The notes: generated by a model from the letters alone, not told the origin. DNA of 64,000 bases from Methylocystis iwaonis (GCF_027925385.1 NZ_AP027142.1:1966001-2030000), one strand, 5' to 3'. Shown: positions 50,717-59,571, counted from the first letter of the stretch. A program made the numbers and translations.

Positions 50717-50812
50717 GCAACGCTACGGCGAGGCAGCGACGGCAAAGACCGCGTGGGCTCCTCTGCATAACCTCAAAGGGGCGGTGGAAGAACGCCATCA
50801 ATGCGCGTCAGT

Positions 50813-51457
50813 CTATTTTACTTCCTCGTCATGGGCCCGCACGTCGCCCGCGCCCTTGAAGGCGTAATGCCACCATTCGCGCGGATAATTCTCGAAGCCG
50901 TGGCGTTTCATCAAAGCGACCAGGGCGTCGCGATGCGCGCGGGCGTCTCCGGCGACTTTCGATTTCGTCCAGGAGCGCGGATCGAAGAAATCGAAGGGCG
51001 TGCCGAAATCCCAGCCGACGACGCCGAGATCGACGGCGAGGCCGGTCGAATGGGTGGATTGCGCGGCGATATAGCCCTGCGCAAAGAGCTGGCTTTTATC
51101 GAGATTTGGATAATAGGCGGGCTTGGTCCCCTGATCGGCGTTGCGCGACCAGTCGACGAATGAGGCGACGGCGCGCATGGGCCGGTAGCAGTCATAGACG
51201 ACGAGAGAAAAGCCCTGGGCCTTCGCTTCCTTCTGCGCGGCGGCAAGCGCCGTGGCGGCCTCGGCCCGCAACCAGCATTGCGGCGCGCGATAACCGGGAA
51301 CGGGATGGCCGGTGAAATTATCCGACCCCGCATAGCGCATGTCCTGCGCAATATCTGGCGCAACGTCTGCGAGGCGCGTGAAGCCGGGCGGCGGCTCGGC
51401 GCGGGCGGTCGTGGCGGCGAGGGAGAGGAGGCAGGCGAAAGCGGCGGTCTTGTTCAT
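50813..51457 (-). CDS. M15D D-Ala-D-Ala dipeptidase (VanX/DdpX-like)
   Basis: The 214-residue exported protein (signal MNKTAAFACLLSLAATTARA) has the zinc peptidase motifs in order: VVYDCYRPMRA, STHSTGLAVDLG (SxHxxGxAxD) and EWWHYAF (ExxH). It would cleave D-Ala-D-Ala in the periplasm for cell-wall amino-acid recycling. No van genes are near, so it is a housekeeping DdpX-type enzyme rather than a resistance gene. Confidence 0.92.
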   Translation of the reverse strand: MNKTAAFACLLSLAATTARAEPPPGFTRLADVAPDIAQDMRYAGSDNFTGHPVPGYRAPQCWLRAEAATALAAAQKEAKAQGFSLVVYDCYRPMRAVASFVDWSRNADQGTKPAYYPNLDKSQLFAQGYIAAQSTHSTGLAVDLGVVGWDFGTPFDFFDPRSWTKSKVAGDARAHRDALVALMKRHGFENYPREWWHYAFKGAGDVRAHDEEVK

Positions 51458-51540
51458 TGGAAGCTCTCATGCGCCCGCGCAAAGGCGCGCGCCGTCGGGG
51501 CGATTATAGCGGATTGCGCAGATCGAGGAGGTCCGAGACT

Positions 51541-51760
51541 GATACGAGTTCCGCTTGAGTGGTTCGGCGCCATTCCCGTTTGAACAGCGCGCATCGGGCG
51601 GGTGTCCAGAGCCACAAGAGCGCTAGTTTTGCCCGGCGCCCGTCATTGCGAGCGAAGCGAAGCAATCCAGGGCGGCGATGCGGCCCTGGATTGCTTCGTC
51701 GGCTCCGCCTCCTCGCAATGACGGCGGTGATTCCCTGTGTGCGGCTCGGCTGGGGCTATC
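51541..51760. mobile_element. MITE-related composite repeat containing family A copy 9
   Basis: The left end GATACGAGTTCCGCTTGAGT matches the terminal repeat of the element at 46281. The part at 51608-51745 is nearly identical to 13153-13285 and includes a family A palindrome (51641-51723). The right terminal repeat is missing. High identity between copies suggests recent spread. Confidence 0.75.
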
Positions 51761-51788
51761 GGGAGTTCATCAGTTGCTATTGAAGGCC

Positions 51789-51870
51789 CGTCGTTGCGAG
51801 GAGCGTCAGCGAGGAAGCAACCTAGAGCCGGGATGGGGCTCTGGATTGCTTCGCTTCGCTCGCAATGACG
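51789..51870. repeat. Palindromic repeat, family A copy 10
   Basis: CGTCGTTGCGAGGAGCGTCA to CTGGATTGCTTCGCTTCGCT and CGCAATGACG, 66 bases after copy 9 and 22 bases before the pyrE stop. Two copies in tandem fill most of this 435-base gap, which has no gene. Confidence 0.88.
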
Positions 51871-51892
51871 TTTGGCAGAGGTCGTGGGTGGT

Positions 51893-52576
51893 TTAAGCCT
51901 TCGGCTTGTCCGCGCCGCCATGCGCGGCCGACCACGCGATGGGATCGGCGATGAAGGCCTCGATCTCTTTCAGCGTATGCTCGGGGAAATAGCCGTGCTC
52001 CCGCGCCACCGCCAGCACGTCGCGCCAGGTGGCGAGATAATGCAGCTCGACGCCGAGCTTGCCCATATCGTCCCGGGCGCCGGCGAAGATGTCGTAGAAG
52101 AAAAACACGAACACATGCTCGCAGCGCTGCCCGGCGTCGCGCAGCGCCTGCACGAAATCCTTCTTGGAGCCGCCGTCGGTGGCGAGATCCTCGACGAGCA
52201 GAGCGCGGCCGTTCTCGTGAAGATCGCCCTCGATGCGGGCGTTGCGGCCGAAGCCCTTGGGCTTCTTGCGGACATATTGCATCGGCAGCATCAGGCTGTC
52301 CGACACCCAGGCGGCGAAGGGAATGCCCGCCGTCTCGCCGCCGGCCACCACGTCGAGGGATTCATAGCCGATGTCGCGCTCGATCGTGCGCGCGGCGAAT
52401 TCCGTCAGGCGGCGGCGCAGGCGCGGAAAGCTGATCACCTTGCGCATGTCGATATAGACCGGCGACGCCCATCCTGCCGTGGTGATGAAAGGCTTCTCGA
52501 CATTGACGAGCACGGCCTGCACCTCGATGAGCGCCTTGGCGGTTTCCTGGGCGTAGAATTGACGTTCGTTGGACAT
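51893..52576 (-). CDS. pyrE: Orotate phosphoribosyltransferase
   Basis: PyrE makes orotidine monophosphate from orotate and PRPP. The 227-residue protein has the PRPP motif LLVEDLATDGGSKKDF (about 125-140) and upstream MLPMQYVRKKPKGFGRNARIEG. The front FITTAGWASPVYIDMRKVISFPRLR fits the alphaproteobacterial form. An AAGGAG lies 14 bases before the ATG at 52576, rather far. It stands alone, apart from pyrB and the pseudo-dihydroorotase. Confidence 0.93.
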   Translation of the reverse strand: MSNERQFYAQETAKALIEVQAVLVNVEKPFITTAGWASPVYIDMRKVISFPRLRRRLTEFAARTIERDIGYESLDVVAGGETAGIPFAAWVSDSLMLPMQYVRKKPKGFGRNARIEGDLHENGRALLVEDLATDGGSKKDFVQALRDAGQRCEHVFVFFFYDIFAGARDDMGKLGVELHYLATWRDVLAVAREHGYFPEHTLKEIEAFIADPIAWSAAHGGADKPKA

Positions 52577-52682
52577 GGCGCGGCTAGGTCTCCTTGGTGT
52601 TTCGCTGAGCGTCAGGCGTAGAGCAATCATGGGGTGGGGCGCATGGCCCGCATGCACACACACATCTTCACGTCGCCGCCCT

Positions 52683-52873
52683 CGTCATGGCCGGGCTTGT
52701 CCCGGCCATCCACGCCATGCAGCGATAGCTGATGCGGGGCATTCATCGTCATCGGAATGTTTGCGTCGGTGCGAGCATCCCAAGCTCTACATTAACTTTA
52801 TCCATAGCGAATAACGCGTCCTGTTCGGCTGCGCCCCTCGGCGTGGGTGGCCGGGACAAGCCCGGCCATGACG
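52683..52873. repeat. Palindromic repeat, family B copy 3
   Basis: Outer arms CGTCATGGCCGGGCTTGTCC and GGCCGGGACAAGCCCGGCCA enclose ~120 bases of unrelated sequence with AT-rich centre (about 52790-52810). This is longer than the other two copies. The 375-base gap contains no gene. Confidence 0.8.
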
Positions 52874-52951
52874 GCCCCGAGATGTGTGACTCCTTCGGCC
52901 CGTAAAGGGGAGAGGGGGGCCCGGCCATTTTCCTGGCGCCCCGCCTATAGC

Positions 52952-53656
52952 CTATTTCGCGTCCGGCCGCTCGGCCGTCTGGCCGAAAAGAATCTCGCGC
53001 TCCAGCGCGGAGAAATCCGGGCCCTTGCGCTCATAGGGCGCGCCGGCGGCATAGGCGCGCACGACCGCGGGCCGGGTCTTGATCGACTCGAACCAGCGCT
53101 TGAGATGGGGGAAGTCGTCCAGATCCTGGCCCTGGTCGGCGTGCGGCACGATCCAGGGATAGCAGGCGATGTCCGCGATCGAATAGTCGCCGGCGACATA
53201 GGGCGATTTGGCGAGCTCGCGATCCAGCACGCCATAGAGGCGGTTGGTCTCGTTGCGGTAGCGCTCGATGGCGTAGGGGATGCGCGCCGGCGCATATTTG
53301 GCGAAATGGTGGTTTTGCCCCGCCATCGGGCCGAGCCCGCCAACCTGCCAGAACAGCCATTGCAGGGCGCGCATGCGTTCGCGCAGGTCCGTAGGAAGCA
53401 GCCGGCCGGTCTTCTCGGCGAGATAGAGAAGGATCGCGCCGGACTCGAACAGAGCGACCTCGGGCCCGCCGTCGGCAGGCGTCCGGTCGATGATCGCCGG
53501 CATGCGGTTGTTGGGCGAAATGGCCAAAAACTCTGGCTTGAACTGATCGCCCTTGCCGATGTCCACCGGCTTGATGCGATAGGCCAGACCCGTCTCCTCC
53601 AGGAAGATCGTGATCTTATGGCCGTTCGGGGTAGGCCAGTAATAGAGGTCGATCAT
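52952..53656 (-). CDS. Glutathione S-transferase family protein (YfcG-like)
   Basis: The 234-residue protein has a thioredoxin-like front MIDLYYWPTPNGHKITIFLEETGL, the cis-Pro loop PNNRMPAIID, and the glutathione site LFESGAILLYLAEKTG, then a helical GST C-domain. The TPNGHK motif places it with the YfcG/YghU disulfide reductases. AAGGAG precedes the ATG at 53656. It diverges from the cupin gene. Confidence 0.9.
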   Translation of the reverse strand: MIDLYYWPTPNGHKITIFLEETGLAYRIKPVDIGKGDQFKPEFLAISPNNRMPAIIDRTPADGGPEVALFESGAILLYLAEKTGRLLPTDLRERMRALQWLFWQVGGLGPMAGQNHHFAKYAPARIPYAIERYRNETNRLYGVLDRELAKSPYVAGDYSIADIACYPWIVPHADQGQDLDDFPHLKRWFESIKTRPAVVRAYAAGAPYERKGPDFSALEREILFGQTAERPDAK

Positions 53657-53738
53657 AGGAGACTCCTTGCCGCATCCACCTTTTATTTCCTTTTCGAGCG
53701 CTAGCCTGTCGTGAATTTCCACGGGCTCAAGCACTGCG

Positions 53739-54683
53739 ATGACCAAAATTCTTACAGAATGGCGCCCCGATCAGATGACGGCGTTCGGCCGAAAACCGAT
53801 GCTGTTGCGGCACAGGCTGGCGGACCACCCGCTGTTCTCCGACGCGGCGCTGGAGCGTCTGATCGAAGCGACGCCCCGCGAGCGATTCCACGTAAATACC
53901 ATAGCCCGCGAGGAAACCGACCCTCGCAAATGGCGCGAGGGCGACATGTCCGGACTTTCGGGACGCGAGGTGATGGCGGCGGTGGCGCGGGGAAATATCT
54001 GGGTTCACCTTCAGCGCGTGCACGAAGCCTTTGAAACCTACGACGATTTTCTGGGAGACCTGTTCGCCGACATCGAGCGCCATGTGCCCGGCTTTCGCAG
54101 CTACAAGCGCTCGATGAGCGTGCTGATTTCTTCCCCGAACATGAATGTCGCCCTGCACGCCGACGTTCCCGGCCAGAGTCTTTGGCAGGTGAGGGGCAGG
54201 AAGCGCGTCTGGGTCTATCCGCCGCGCGCGCCCTATCTGCCGCAAAACAAGATCGAGAATATCGTCCTTGGGCGCGCGGCCGACACGGACCTTCCCTATG
54301 ACCCGGCATATGAGGCGGGCGCCGAAACTTTCGAACTTCTGCCGGGCGACTGGACGACATGGCCCCGTAACGCCCCGCACCGCGTTCGCAACGCCGATTG
54401 CGTCAATGTCTCGTTCACGACGGAGCATTGGACGAATGAGCTGCGCGACGGCTATGTCGTCGATTACGCCAACGCTCTGTTGAGGCCGCTCCTTGGTGGC
54501 CGCGATCTTGCTCGCGCGACGACCGGCCCGGATTTTTGGGGCAAGCTCGCTTTGACGGCCGCGCATAAGGGCTGGCGCAAACTTGCCGGCCGCACAGTTG
54601 CGCCTCTGACGATCGACTTCCGGGTCGATCCTGCGGCCGAGATGGGCTTTCGCGACGTCGCGCCGTATCAGGTGATGAAATGA
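53739..54683 (+). CDS. Cupin-like (JmjC-type) putative oxygenase
   Basis: The 314-residue protein has a double-stranded beta-helix core with ALHADVPGQSLWQVRGRKRVWVYPPR (HxD metal pair, then RGRKRVWVYP) and a later His in WPRNAPHRV, as in JmjC/factor-inhibiting-HIF-like 2-oxoglutarate oxygenases. It is followed at ATGA overlap by a CelD-like acetyltransferase and then DUF2165, forming a three-gene operon. The substrate is unknown; hydroxylation of a protein or small molecule is possible. Confidence 0.8.
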   Translation: MTKILTEWRPDQMTAFGRKPMLLRHRLADHPLFSDAALERLIEATPRERFHVNTIAREETDPRKWREGDMSGLSGREVMAAVARGNIWVHLQRVHEAFETYDDFLGDLFADIERHVPGFRSYKRSMSVLISSPNMNVALHADVPGQSLWQVRGRKRVWVYPPRAPYLPQNKIENIVLGRAADTDLPYDPAYEAGAETFELLPGDWTTWPRNAPHRVRNADCVNVSFTTEHWTNELRDGYVVDYANALLRPLLGGRDLARATTGPDFWGKLALTAAHKGWRKLAGRTVAPLTIDFRVDPAAEMGFRDVAPYQVMK

Positions 54684-55810
54684 GCGCGTCGGCCCCCTCG
54701 TCCTATCGCCTGGAGCGCGCCGAGACGGTCGAGGCCATTGACGCGCTCGCCGCCGAATGGGCGGAGCTGGAAAGCGCTACGCCCGAGGCCACGGGCTTCC
54801 AAAGCTTCGTCTGGTGTCGCAACTGGATTGCTGTCGCGGGGCCAAGCATCCGGCCGCGCATCCTCTGCCTGCGCGAGAGCGGGCGGCTCGTGATGTTGCT
54901 GCCGCTGCAGATCGAAACGCGCTTCGGCGTTTCGATCGCGCGCTGGCTGGGCGAACCCATGACTCAATATGGCGATGCGCTGGCGCGCGCCGAGGCGGGT
55001 CGGGCGCATTGGCGCAAGCTCGCGCAAGCGGAGATGATGCGCTGGCGCGACGTCGATCTCTTTGCTTTGACGCGGCTGCGGACCGGCGCCGTCATGGCCG
55101 ATGGAACGCGGGCCGGCGAATCTTTTTCGGCGCCCTATGTCGATCTGCGTCTCGCAACGACGCGGCGGCATAAAAGCATCGAGCGTCGCGTGAAGCGCCT
55201 CGAAGCCAATGGGCCGCTCGCGCTTGCTCAGGCCGAGACGCCCGCGAAGCGCGAGAGTCTCGCGCGTCATGCGCTTGCACTCAAGCGCGGCTGGCTCGCC
55301 GCCAGAGGCGTCTATAGCGCCGGCCTCTCGAATCCCTTTGCGGAAGATTTCATCGCGGCGCTGGCGCGAGACGGCTTCCTGCAAGTCAACGCGCTGCGCG
55401 TGGGTGGCGAGATTTGCGCGATGGATTTGGGATTTATTGGCGGCGGCGCCTACCGTTCCTTCCTCGGCTGTTTCGATGAGCGCTTTGCGGAAGGATCGCC
55501 GGGCCAGGCGCTGACCAGCCGCCTCGTCGCGCGTTGCGCGCAAGAGGGGCTCGTCGCCTATGACATGCTGCTGCCCGCCGACGCCTATAAGCTTGCCTGG
55601 GCCACGGGCGAGATGGAAATCGGGGCGCGTTTCGTCGCGCGGACATTGAGCGGCGCCCTGGCGGCCTTCGCGCTCGCCCGGCTGCGTCCTTTCGTCAAAC
55701 GCGTGCTTCGCGCCGCCGGGCCGTCGTTCGCCCGCGTAAAAGGCGCGTTCTCCTTCGGGCGTCGGGGCGCTAGATTGTCTGTGTCGAGGCCAAAGGAGAC
55801 AACGACATGA
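54680..55810 (+). CDS. CelD/BcsL-like GNAT acetyltransferase
   Basis: The 376-residue protein matches the GNAT group named after cellulose-synthesis CelD: ATGFQSFVWCRNWIAVAGP near the front, RLVMLLPLQIE, and the acetyl-CoA half with VGGEICAMDLGFIGGGAYRSFLGCFDERFAEGSPGQALTSRLV. It overlaps both neighbours by four bases. No cellulose genes are here, so it probably acylates something produced by or handled with the oxygenase. Confidence 0.85.
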   Translation: MSASAPSSYRLERAETVEAIDALAAEWAELESATPEATGFQSFVWCRNWIAVAGPSIRPRILCLRESGRLVMLLPLQIETRFGVSIARWLGEPMTQYGDALARAEAGRAHWRKLAQAEMMRWRDVDLFALTRLRTGAVMADGTRAGESFSAPYVDLRLATTRRHKSIERRVKRLEANGPLALAQAETPAKRESLARHALALKRGWLAARGVYSAGLSNPFAEDFIAALARDGFLQVNALRVGGEICAMDLGFIGGGAYRSFLGCFDERFAEGSPGQALTSRLVARCAQEGLVAYDMLLPADAYKLAWATGEMEIGARFVARTLSGALAAFALARLRPFVKRVLRAAGPSFARVKGAFSFGRRGARLSVSRPKETTT

Positions 55811-56295
55811 TCGTCAGGCTGGCGAAGATCGCGATCGCCTTTTCGGCTGGCGCTCTGATCCTTCTCGTTGCTTTCGACAATCTCTTGGACTACGGTCCGA
55901 ATTTCGAGGTCGTGCAGCACATCCTTTCGATGGATATGATCCCGGCGAGCCCTCTCAAATGGCGCGCGATCTCGAGCCCGGCGCTGCATCACATCTGCTA
56001 TCTCCTCATTATCGCGACCGAATTTGTTTCCGCCGGGCTCACGCTCTGGGGCGCATGGATTCTCTGGAAAGCGCGGGCAGGGCGGGCGGCGGCTTTCAAC
56101 AACGCCAAAAGCCTGGCGCTTGCGGGCCTTTGCGTCGGTTTCCTGCTCTATTTCTTCGGCTTCATGGCGATCGGCGAATGGTTCCAGATGTGGCGCGCCG
56201 GCGTCTACAACATGCAGGAGCCGGCGTTTCGTTTCATCGGCAGCATTGGCGTTGCGATGATCTTCCTTGCGCTGGCCGATATGGAATTGAGCTAG
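55807..56295 (+). CDS. DUF2165 family membrane protein
   Basis: The 162-residue protein has four membrane segments, such as IAIAFSAGALILLVAFDNLLDY and ALAGLCVGFLLYFFGFMAIGEWFQMW. The motifs DNLLDYGPNFEVVQHILSMD and MQEPAFRFIGSIG are characteristic of DUF2165. It ends the three-gene operon and may anchor or transport its product. Family function is unknown. Confidence 0.9.
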   Translation: MIVRLAKIAIAFSAGALILLVAFDNLLDYGPNFEVVQHILSMDMIPASPLKWRAISSPALHHICYLLIIATEFVSAGLTLWGAWILWKARAGRAAAFNNAKSLALAGLCVGFLLYFFGFMAIGEWFQMWRAGVYNMQEPAFRFIGSIGVAMIFLALADMELS

Positions 56296-56334
56296 AGGCG
56301 CGCTAACTTCCTTCCGCTTGGCGCGTGGAAGCTG

Positions 56335-57192
56335 ATGAGCGAAGAGAAAACGGCCTTTGTCCTGGCGGGCGGCGGCAGCCTCGGCTGCATCCAGGTCGGC
56401 ATGCTGAGAGCGCTGCTGGCCGCCGGGGTCTATCCGGACTTCGTCGTCGGCTCGTCGGTCGGCGCCCTGAACGCCTGTTACTTTGCCGCCTATCCGGATG
56501 AAAAGGGCGTCGAGTCGCTTGCCAAAATCTGGGCGTCGGTACGGCGCAGAGACATCTTCCCTTTCACACTCGCGACGGCCTTGTCGGTCATCAAGCGGCG
56601 CGACTCGCTGATCGATCCTTCTCCTTTGCGACGGCTTGTCGAGAAGGCTTTGCCGTACAGCCTCTTGGAGGAGGCCAAGCTGCCCGTGTGCCTCGTGGCG
56701 ACCGACATGCAAGGGGTCGCGGTTCCCTTGTCGCGCGGCAAGGCCGTCGAAGCCATCATGGCGAGCGCGGCCGTCCCGGGCGTCTATCCGACCGTCGACA
56801 TCGACGGCGCGCCGCTGATGGATGGCGCGGTCGCCGCCAATACGCCGGTCCGCGCCGCCGCGTCGCTTGGCGCGACAAAGATATTCATCCTGCCGACCGG
56901 CTACGCCTGCGATCTGCAAGGCCCGCCGTCGGGCGCCGTCGCGCGGGCGCTCCACGCCATCACGCTGCTGATCGCCTGGCAGTTGAGCCGAGACATCGAA
57001 CGTCTGTCGGAGACCGTCGAGCTGCATATGGCGCCCGCGCTCTGCCCGCTCGATGTCTCTCCTTACGATTTCTCGCAGTCGGAACGGCTGATGACGCGCG
57101 CGACTCTCTCGACGCAAAAATGGATCGAAGGCGGCGGTCTCACTTTGCGCGCGGCCTCGTCGCAGCTCGCGCCGCATCACCATCGGCATTAG
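56335..57192 (+). CDS. Patatin-like phospholipase
   Basis: The 285-residue enzyme has the patatin oxyanion motif GGGSLGCIQVG (about 12-22), the nucleophile GSSVGAL (about 39-45) and the catalytic Asp in DGA (about 162). These define a Ser-Asp dyad lipase acting on phospholipids or acyl esters. Length suits bacterial single-domain patatins. It follows DUF2165 by 39 bases and could be read with it. Confidence 0.92.
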   Translation: MSEEKTAFVLAGGGSLGCIQVGMLRALLAAGVYPDFVVGSSVGALNACYFAAYPDEKGVESLAKIWASVRRRDIFPFTLATALSVIKRRDSLIDPSPLRRLVEKALPYSLLEEAKLPVCLVATDMQGVAVPLSRGKAVEAIMASAAVPGVYPTVDIDGAPLMDGAVAANTPVRAAASLGATKIFILPTGYACDLQGPPSGAVARALHAITLLIAWQLSRDIERLSETVELHMAPALCPLDVSPYDFSQSERLMTRATLSTQKWIEGGGLTLRAASSQLAPHHHRH

Positions 57193-57266
57193 CGCGCTGG
57201 AAGCGTGCTAGCGATGCTTCAGTCGGTTCGCTTACGACATATTCTCAATTCTGCTAATCTCAAAAC

Positions 57267-57842
57267 ATGTCTAAGAGCAAACGGGATTCGATTGCCTTCC
57301 AGAATGCTGCAGAATTGAGCGAGTGGTTGATGGGCCATCATCAGTGCAGCAGTGAGGTTTGGGTGCAAATCTTCAAGAAGGGGGCCGGCAAGCAGTCGGT
57401 GACGTGGACAGACTGCGTGATCGAAGCAATTCGCTTTGGCTGGATCGATGGACAGAAGCTGCCGCTGGATGAGGCGTCGTTTCTGCAACGCCTAACGCCT
57501 CGAAAACAGAAGTCAAACTGGTCCGCCAAGAACCGCGAACATGCGACGCGGCTCATCGCAGAGGGGCGGATGACGCCTGCGGGCCTCGCTCATGTCGAGG
57601 CTGCAAAGGCTGATGGTCGATGGGACAGCGGCTACGAAGGATCAGCCTCCATGACCATCCCGCAAGACTTTCTGGACGCTCTGGAGGTAATGCCGGCCGC
57701 CAAGGCCCTCTACCAGACGCTGGATCGCAAGAATCTCTATTCGATCTACTATAGGCTTCACACGGCCAAGCGCCCTGAGACGCGCGCCAAGAGGTTGTCG
57801 CAAATCCTTGCCCAGCTTGATCGCGGCGAGCGCTTTCACTGA
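57267..57842 (+). CDS. YdeI/OmpD-associated family protein
   Basis: The 191-residue protein matches the YdeI/OmpD-associated family: SSEVWVQIFKKGAGKQSVTWTDCVIEAIRFGWIDGQKLPLDE, FLQRLTPRKQKSNWSAKNREHATRLIAEGRMTPAGLAHVEAAKADGRWD and a C-terminal YSIYYRLHTAKRPETRAKRLSQIL. The family is described as bacteriocin-protection or envelope-linked in E. coli relatives. Base composition is noticeably less GC-rich than its neighbours and an IS5-type remnant lies 12 bases downstream, suggesting horizontal transfer. Confidence 0.88.
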   Translation: MSKSKRDSIAFQNAAELSEWLMGHHQCSSEVWVQIFKKGAGKQSVTWTDCVIEAIRFGWIDGQKLPLDEASFLQRLTPRKQKSNWSAKNREHATRLIAEGRMTPAGLAHVEAAKADGRWDSGYEGSASMTIPQDFLDALEVMPAAKALYQTLDRKNLYSIYYRLHTAKRPETRAKRLSQILAQLDRGERFH

Positions 57843-57853
57843 AGCGGAGCCGA

Positions 57854-57946
57854 TCAGGTCCAAAACGCGATGGCGGCTGCGAGCGCGCGCCTGAGGGGAA
57901 GAAGTTGGCGGTGAACTTGTCGAAGCGGGTAGCTACGCGGCGGAAT
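57854..57946 (-). pseudogene. IS5-type transposase C-terminal remnant
   Basis: On the minus strand the first half reads FRRVATRFDKFTANF, matching the conserved C-terminal RRVATRYDKLA of IS5-family transposases. After a one-base shift the reading continues LPLRRALAAAIAFW and a stop. Only the last ~30 codons survive with a frameshift; no terminal repeats are visible. Confidence 0.65.
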
Positions 57947-57998
57947 TCTCCGCTGCCCTTGGGGCGCTGATATGGTTGGCTCGAGTGCGGAGGTTATC

Positions 57999-58376
57999 AT
58001 GCGCTTTCTTGCGTCCTTGGCTGTCTGTCTCGTGTCGGCGGCGCTTCCTCTTTTGGCGGCCTCCGGCGCCGACGCCGGCTTTCGCGGGCGCGTCCCGCGC
58101 GCGCATGGTCCAACTTTCCTCGGCCCCTGGCTCGAGGAGGGTTGGGATCGGGAGGATTGGTCGCGCGCGCCTGCCGTTCGGGATTGGGGGCTTTCGGCTC
58201 CTTGGGATGTCGATCCCGTCGCCGGCTATCCGAACAGCGCGGCGGAGTATCCGTGGGGCTATACGACGCCCTTCGCGCGCGTCGGGCGCCGGTGCGTCGC
58301 GAGCGAGATCAACGCCAGCCCCGGCGGCGACCTCGTGCGTTATCAGCGGGTCCGCCCTTCGCATTATTGCAGGTGA
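57999..58376 (+). CDS. Small secreted hypothetical protein
   Basis: The 125-residue product starts at 57999 behind GGAGG and has a signal peptide (MRFLASLAVCLVSAALPLLAASGADA). The mature part is rich in Trp, Pro and Arg (GPWLEEGWDREDWSRAPAVRDWGLSAPWD) and ends with two cysteines (RRCVAS, HYC). It looks like a small periplasmic or surface protein. No family is assigned. Confidence 0.65.
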   Translation: MRFLASLAVCLVSAALPLLAASGADAGFRGRVPRAHGPTFLGPWLEEGWDREDWSRAPAVRDWGLSAPWDVDPVAGYPNSAAEYPWGYTTPFARVGRRCVASEINASPGGDLVRYQRVRPSHYCR

Positions 58377-58460
58377 GGGGAGAGCTGCGCTTTTGGCGCC
58401 TTTCGGACATGAGCGAGCAACATTGGAGTCATGAGCGCGACAAGGCGGCAGCTTAAGAAT

Positions 58461-58516
58461 GGACCGCGCGCCTTCAGGCGCGCATTCGCGGCGGCGAGCC
58501 TGAAGGCTCGCGGTCC
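58461..58516. repeat. Palindromic repeat, family C copy 2
   Basis: GGACCGCGCGCCTTCAGGCG and GAGCCTGAAGGCTCGCGGTC form the arms; the same element as 18303-18358. The rest of the 310-base gap to the next gene has no other feature. Confidence 0.8.
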
Positions 58517-58686
58517 AAGGGCTCGACGCCGCGCACCCCCAAGTGTCCACGGCAGCGCGCCGAGCCTGGGCCCCCGGCGCGAAGCGTGCTTGTTTCGCGG
58601 CGGGGGTCGCTCCCGTATCTTGCCGCGCGCGGCAAGGCGTTTGCTAGGGAGCCATTCGTTCGTGCGCATTCCGGCCGCCAGGAAGC

Positions 58687-59571
58687 ATGCGGGCGGAAAG
58701 CAAGGGCCCCGCTCCGATGAAACCCCAATCCCAGCCTCCAAATTCGGCAGATTTCATCCAGACTGATCCTGGGCTGGGCGTTCTGCGCATGGCGACGCTC
58801 TTTGCGGAATCGCAGACCGATCCCGACGACGAAGCGCTGAGCCTCATGTCCGCTCAGGTAGAGGCCGGGGCTCTGGCCGGCGTGGAGGCGTCCCACATAT
58901 GGCCGGAGCTGGTTCGCGGGATGATGTGCCAATCCCCTTCCAGAATGATCGGCGCTTTGCGCGAGTGCGGCGCACTTTATCAGATACTCCCCGAGGTGGC
59001 CGCAATTTTCGGCGTTCCGCAACTGTCGGATGAGCCGGCGCAGGTCGATCTCGGCGAGCATATGCTACACGCGCTCGACGAGGCGGCCCTCGGCAATGCG
59101 TCCTTGCCGGTGCGTTTCGCTCTACTGGTGATGAATATCGGCAAGTCCGATTCCCCTCGTGAGCATCTTCCGGTCCATTACAAGCATGTCGAACGCGGAC
59201 GCCCACGCATCGAGGCGCTCTGTGCGCGCTTCGAAGCGCCTGAGGACTGCAAGGAGCTGGCGCTTGTGGCGCTGGCCGAATGCGAACGCGTGCATCGCGT
59301 CTCGAAAATGCGCGCCGGGCCCGTCGCGGCGATGCTCGAACGCCTCGGGGCCTTTGACGCGCCGGAGCGGTTCTGCCAGCTCATGACGGTGTGCGCTTGC
59401 GACTTTTGCGCCCATCCGGGCCGCTCGGGCCAAGTCTATCAGAAATCGGCCTTGCTCGACATTGCGTTCGAAGCCTGCACTGACGCCGACCACGCCGCTG
59501 AAGACCAAACAATGGCGCGCGCCGAGGCGATTGCGGGGGCGTTTCGTTCTTTACGTTGGTCCGACGCTTAA
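58687..59571 (+). CDS. CCA-enzyme-like HD-domain protein lacking the nucleotidyltransferase head
   Basis: The 294-residue protein resembles only the C-terminal half of E. coli-type tRNA nucleotidyltransferase: MIGALRECGALYQILPEVAAIFGVPQ, then VDLGEHMLHALDEAALGNASLPVRFALLVMNIGKSDSPREHLPVHYKHVERG, and CKELALVALAECERVHRVSKMR. The GSxxDxD transferase head is missing. The HD motif that should read CHDLGK reads VMNIGK, so the metal His-Asp are lost. The start could be 58717 (MKPQSQPP). Probably a repurposed binding protein. Confidence 0.78.
   Translation: MRAESKGPAPMKPQSQPPNSADFIQTDPGLGVLRMATLFAESQTDPDDEALSLMSAQVEAGALAGVEASHIWPELVRGMMCQSPSRMIGALRECGALYQILPEVAAIFGVPQLSDEPAQVDLGEHMLHALDEAALGNASLPVRFALLVMNIGKSDSPREHLPVHYKHVERGRPRIEALCARFEAPEDCKELALVALAECERVHRVSKMRAGPVAAMLERLGAFDAPERFCQLMTVCACDFCAHPGRSGQVYQKSALLDIAFEACTDADHAAEDQTMARAEAIAGAFRSLRWSDA

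Noticed and set aside
50813..51457. VanX-like gene considered as vancomycin resistance
   Set aside because: No vanH, vanA or regulator genes nearby; an exported DdpX-type peptidase is the simpler reading for a Gram-negative.
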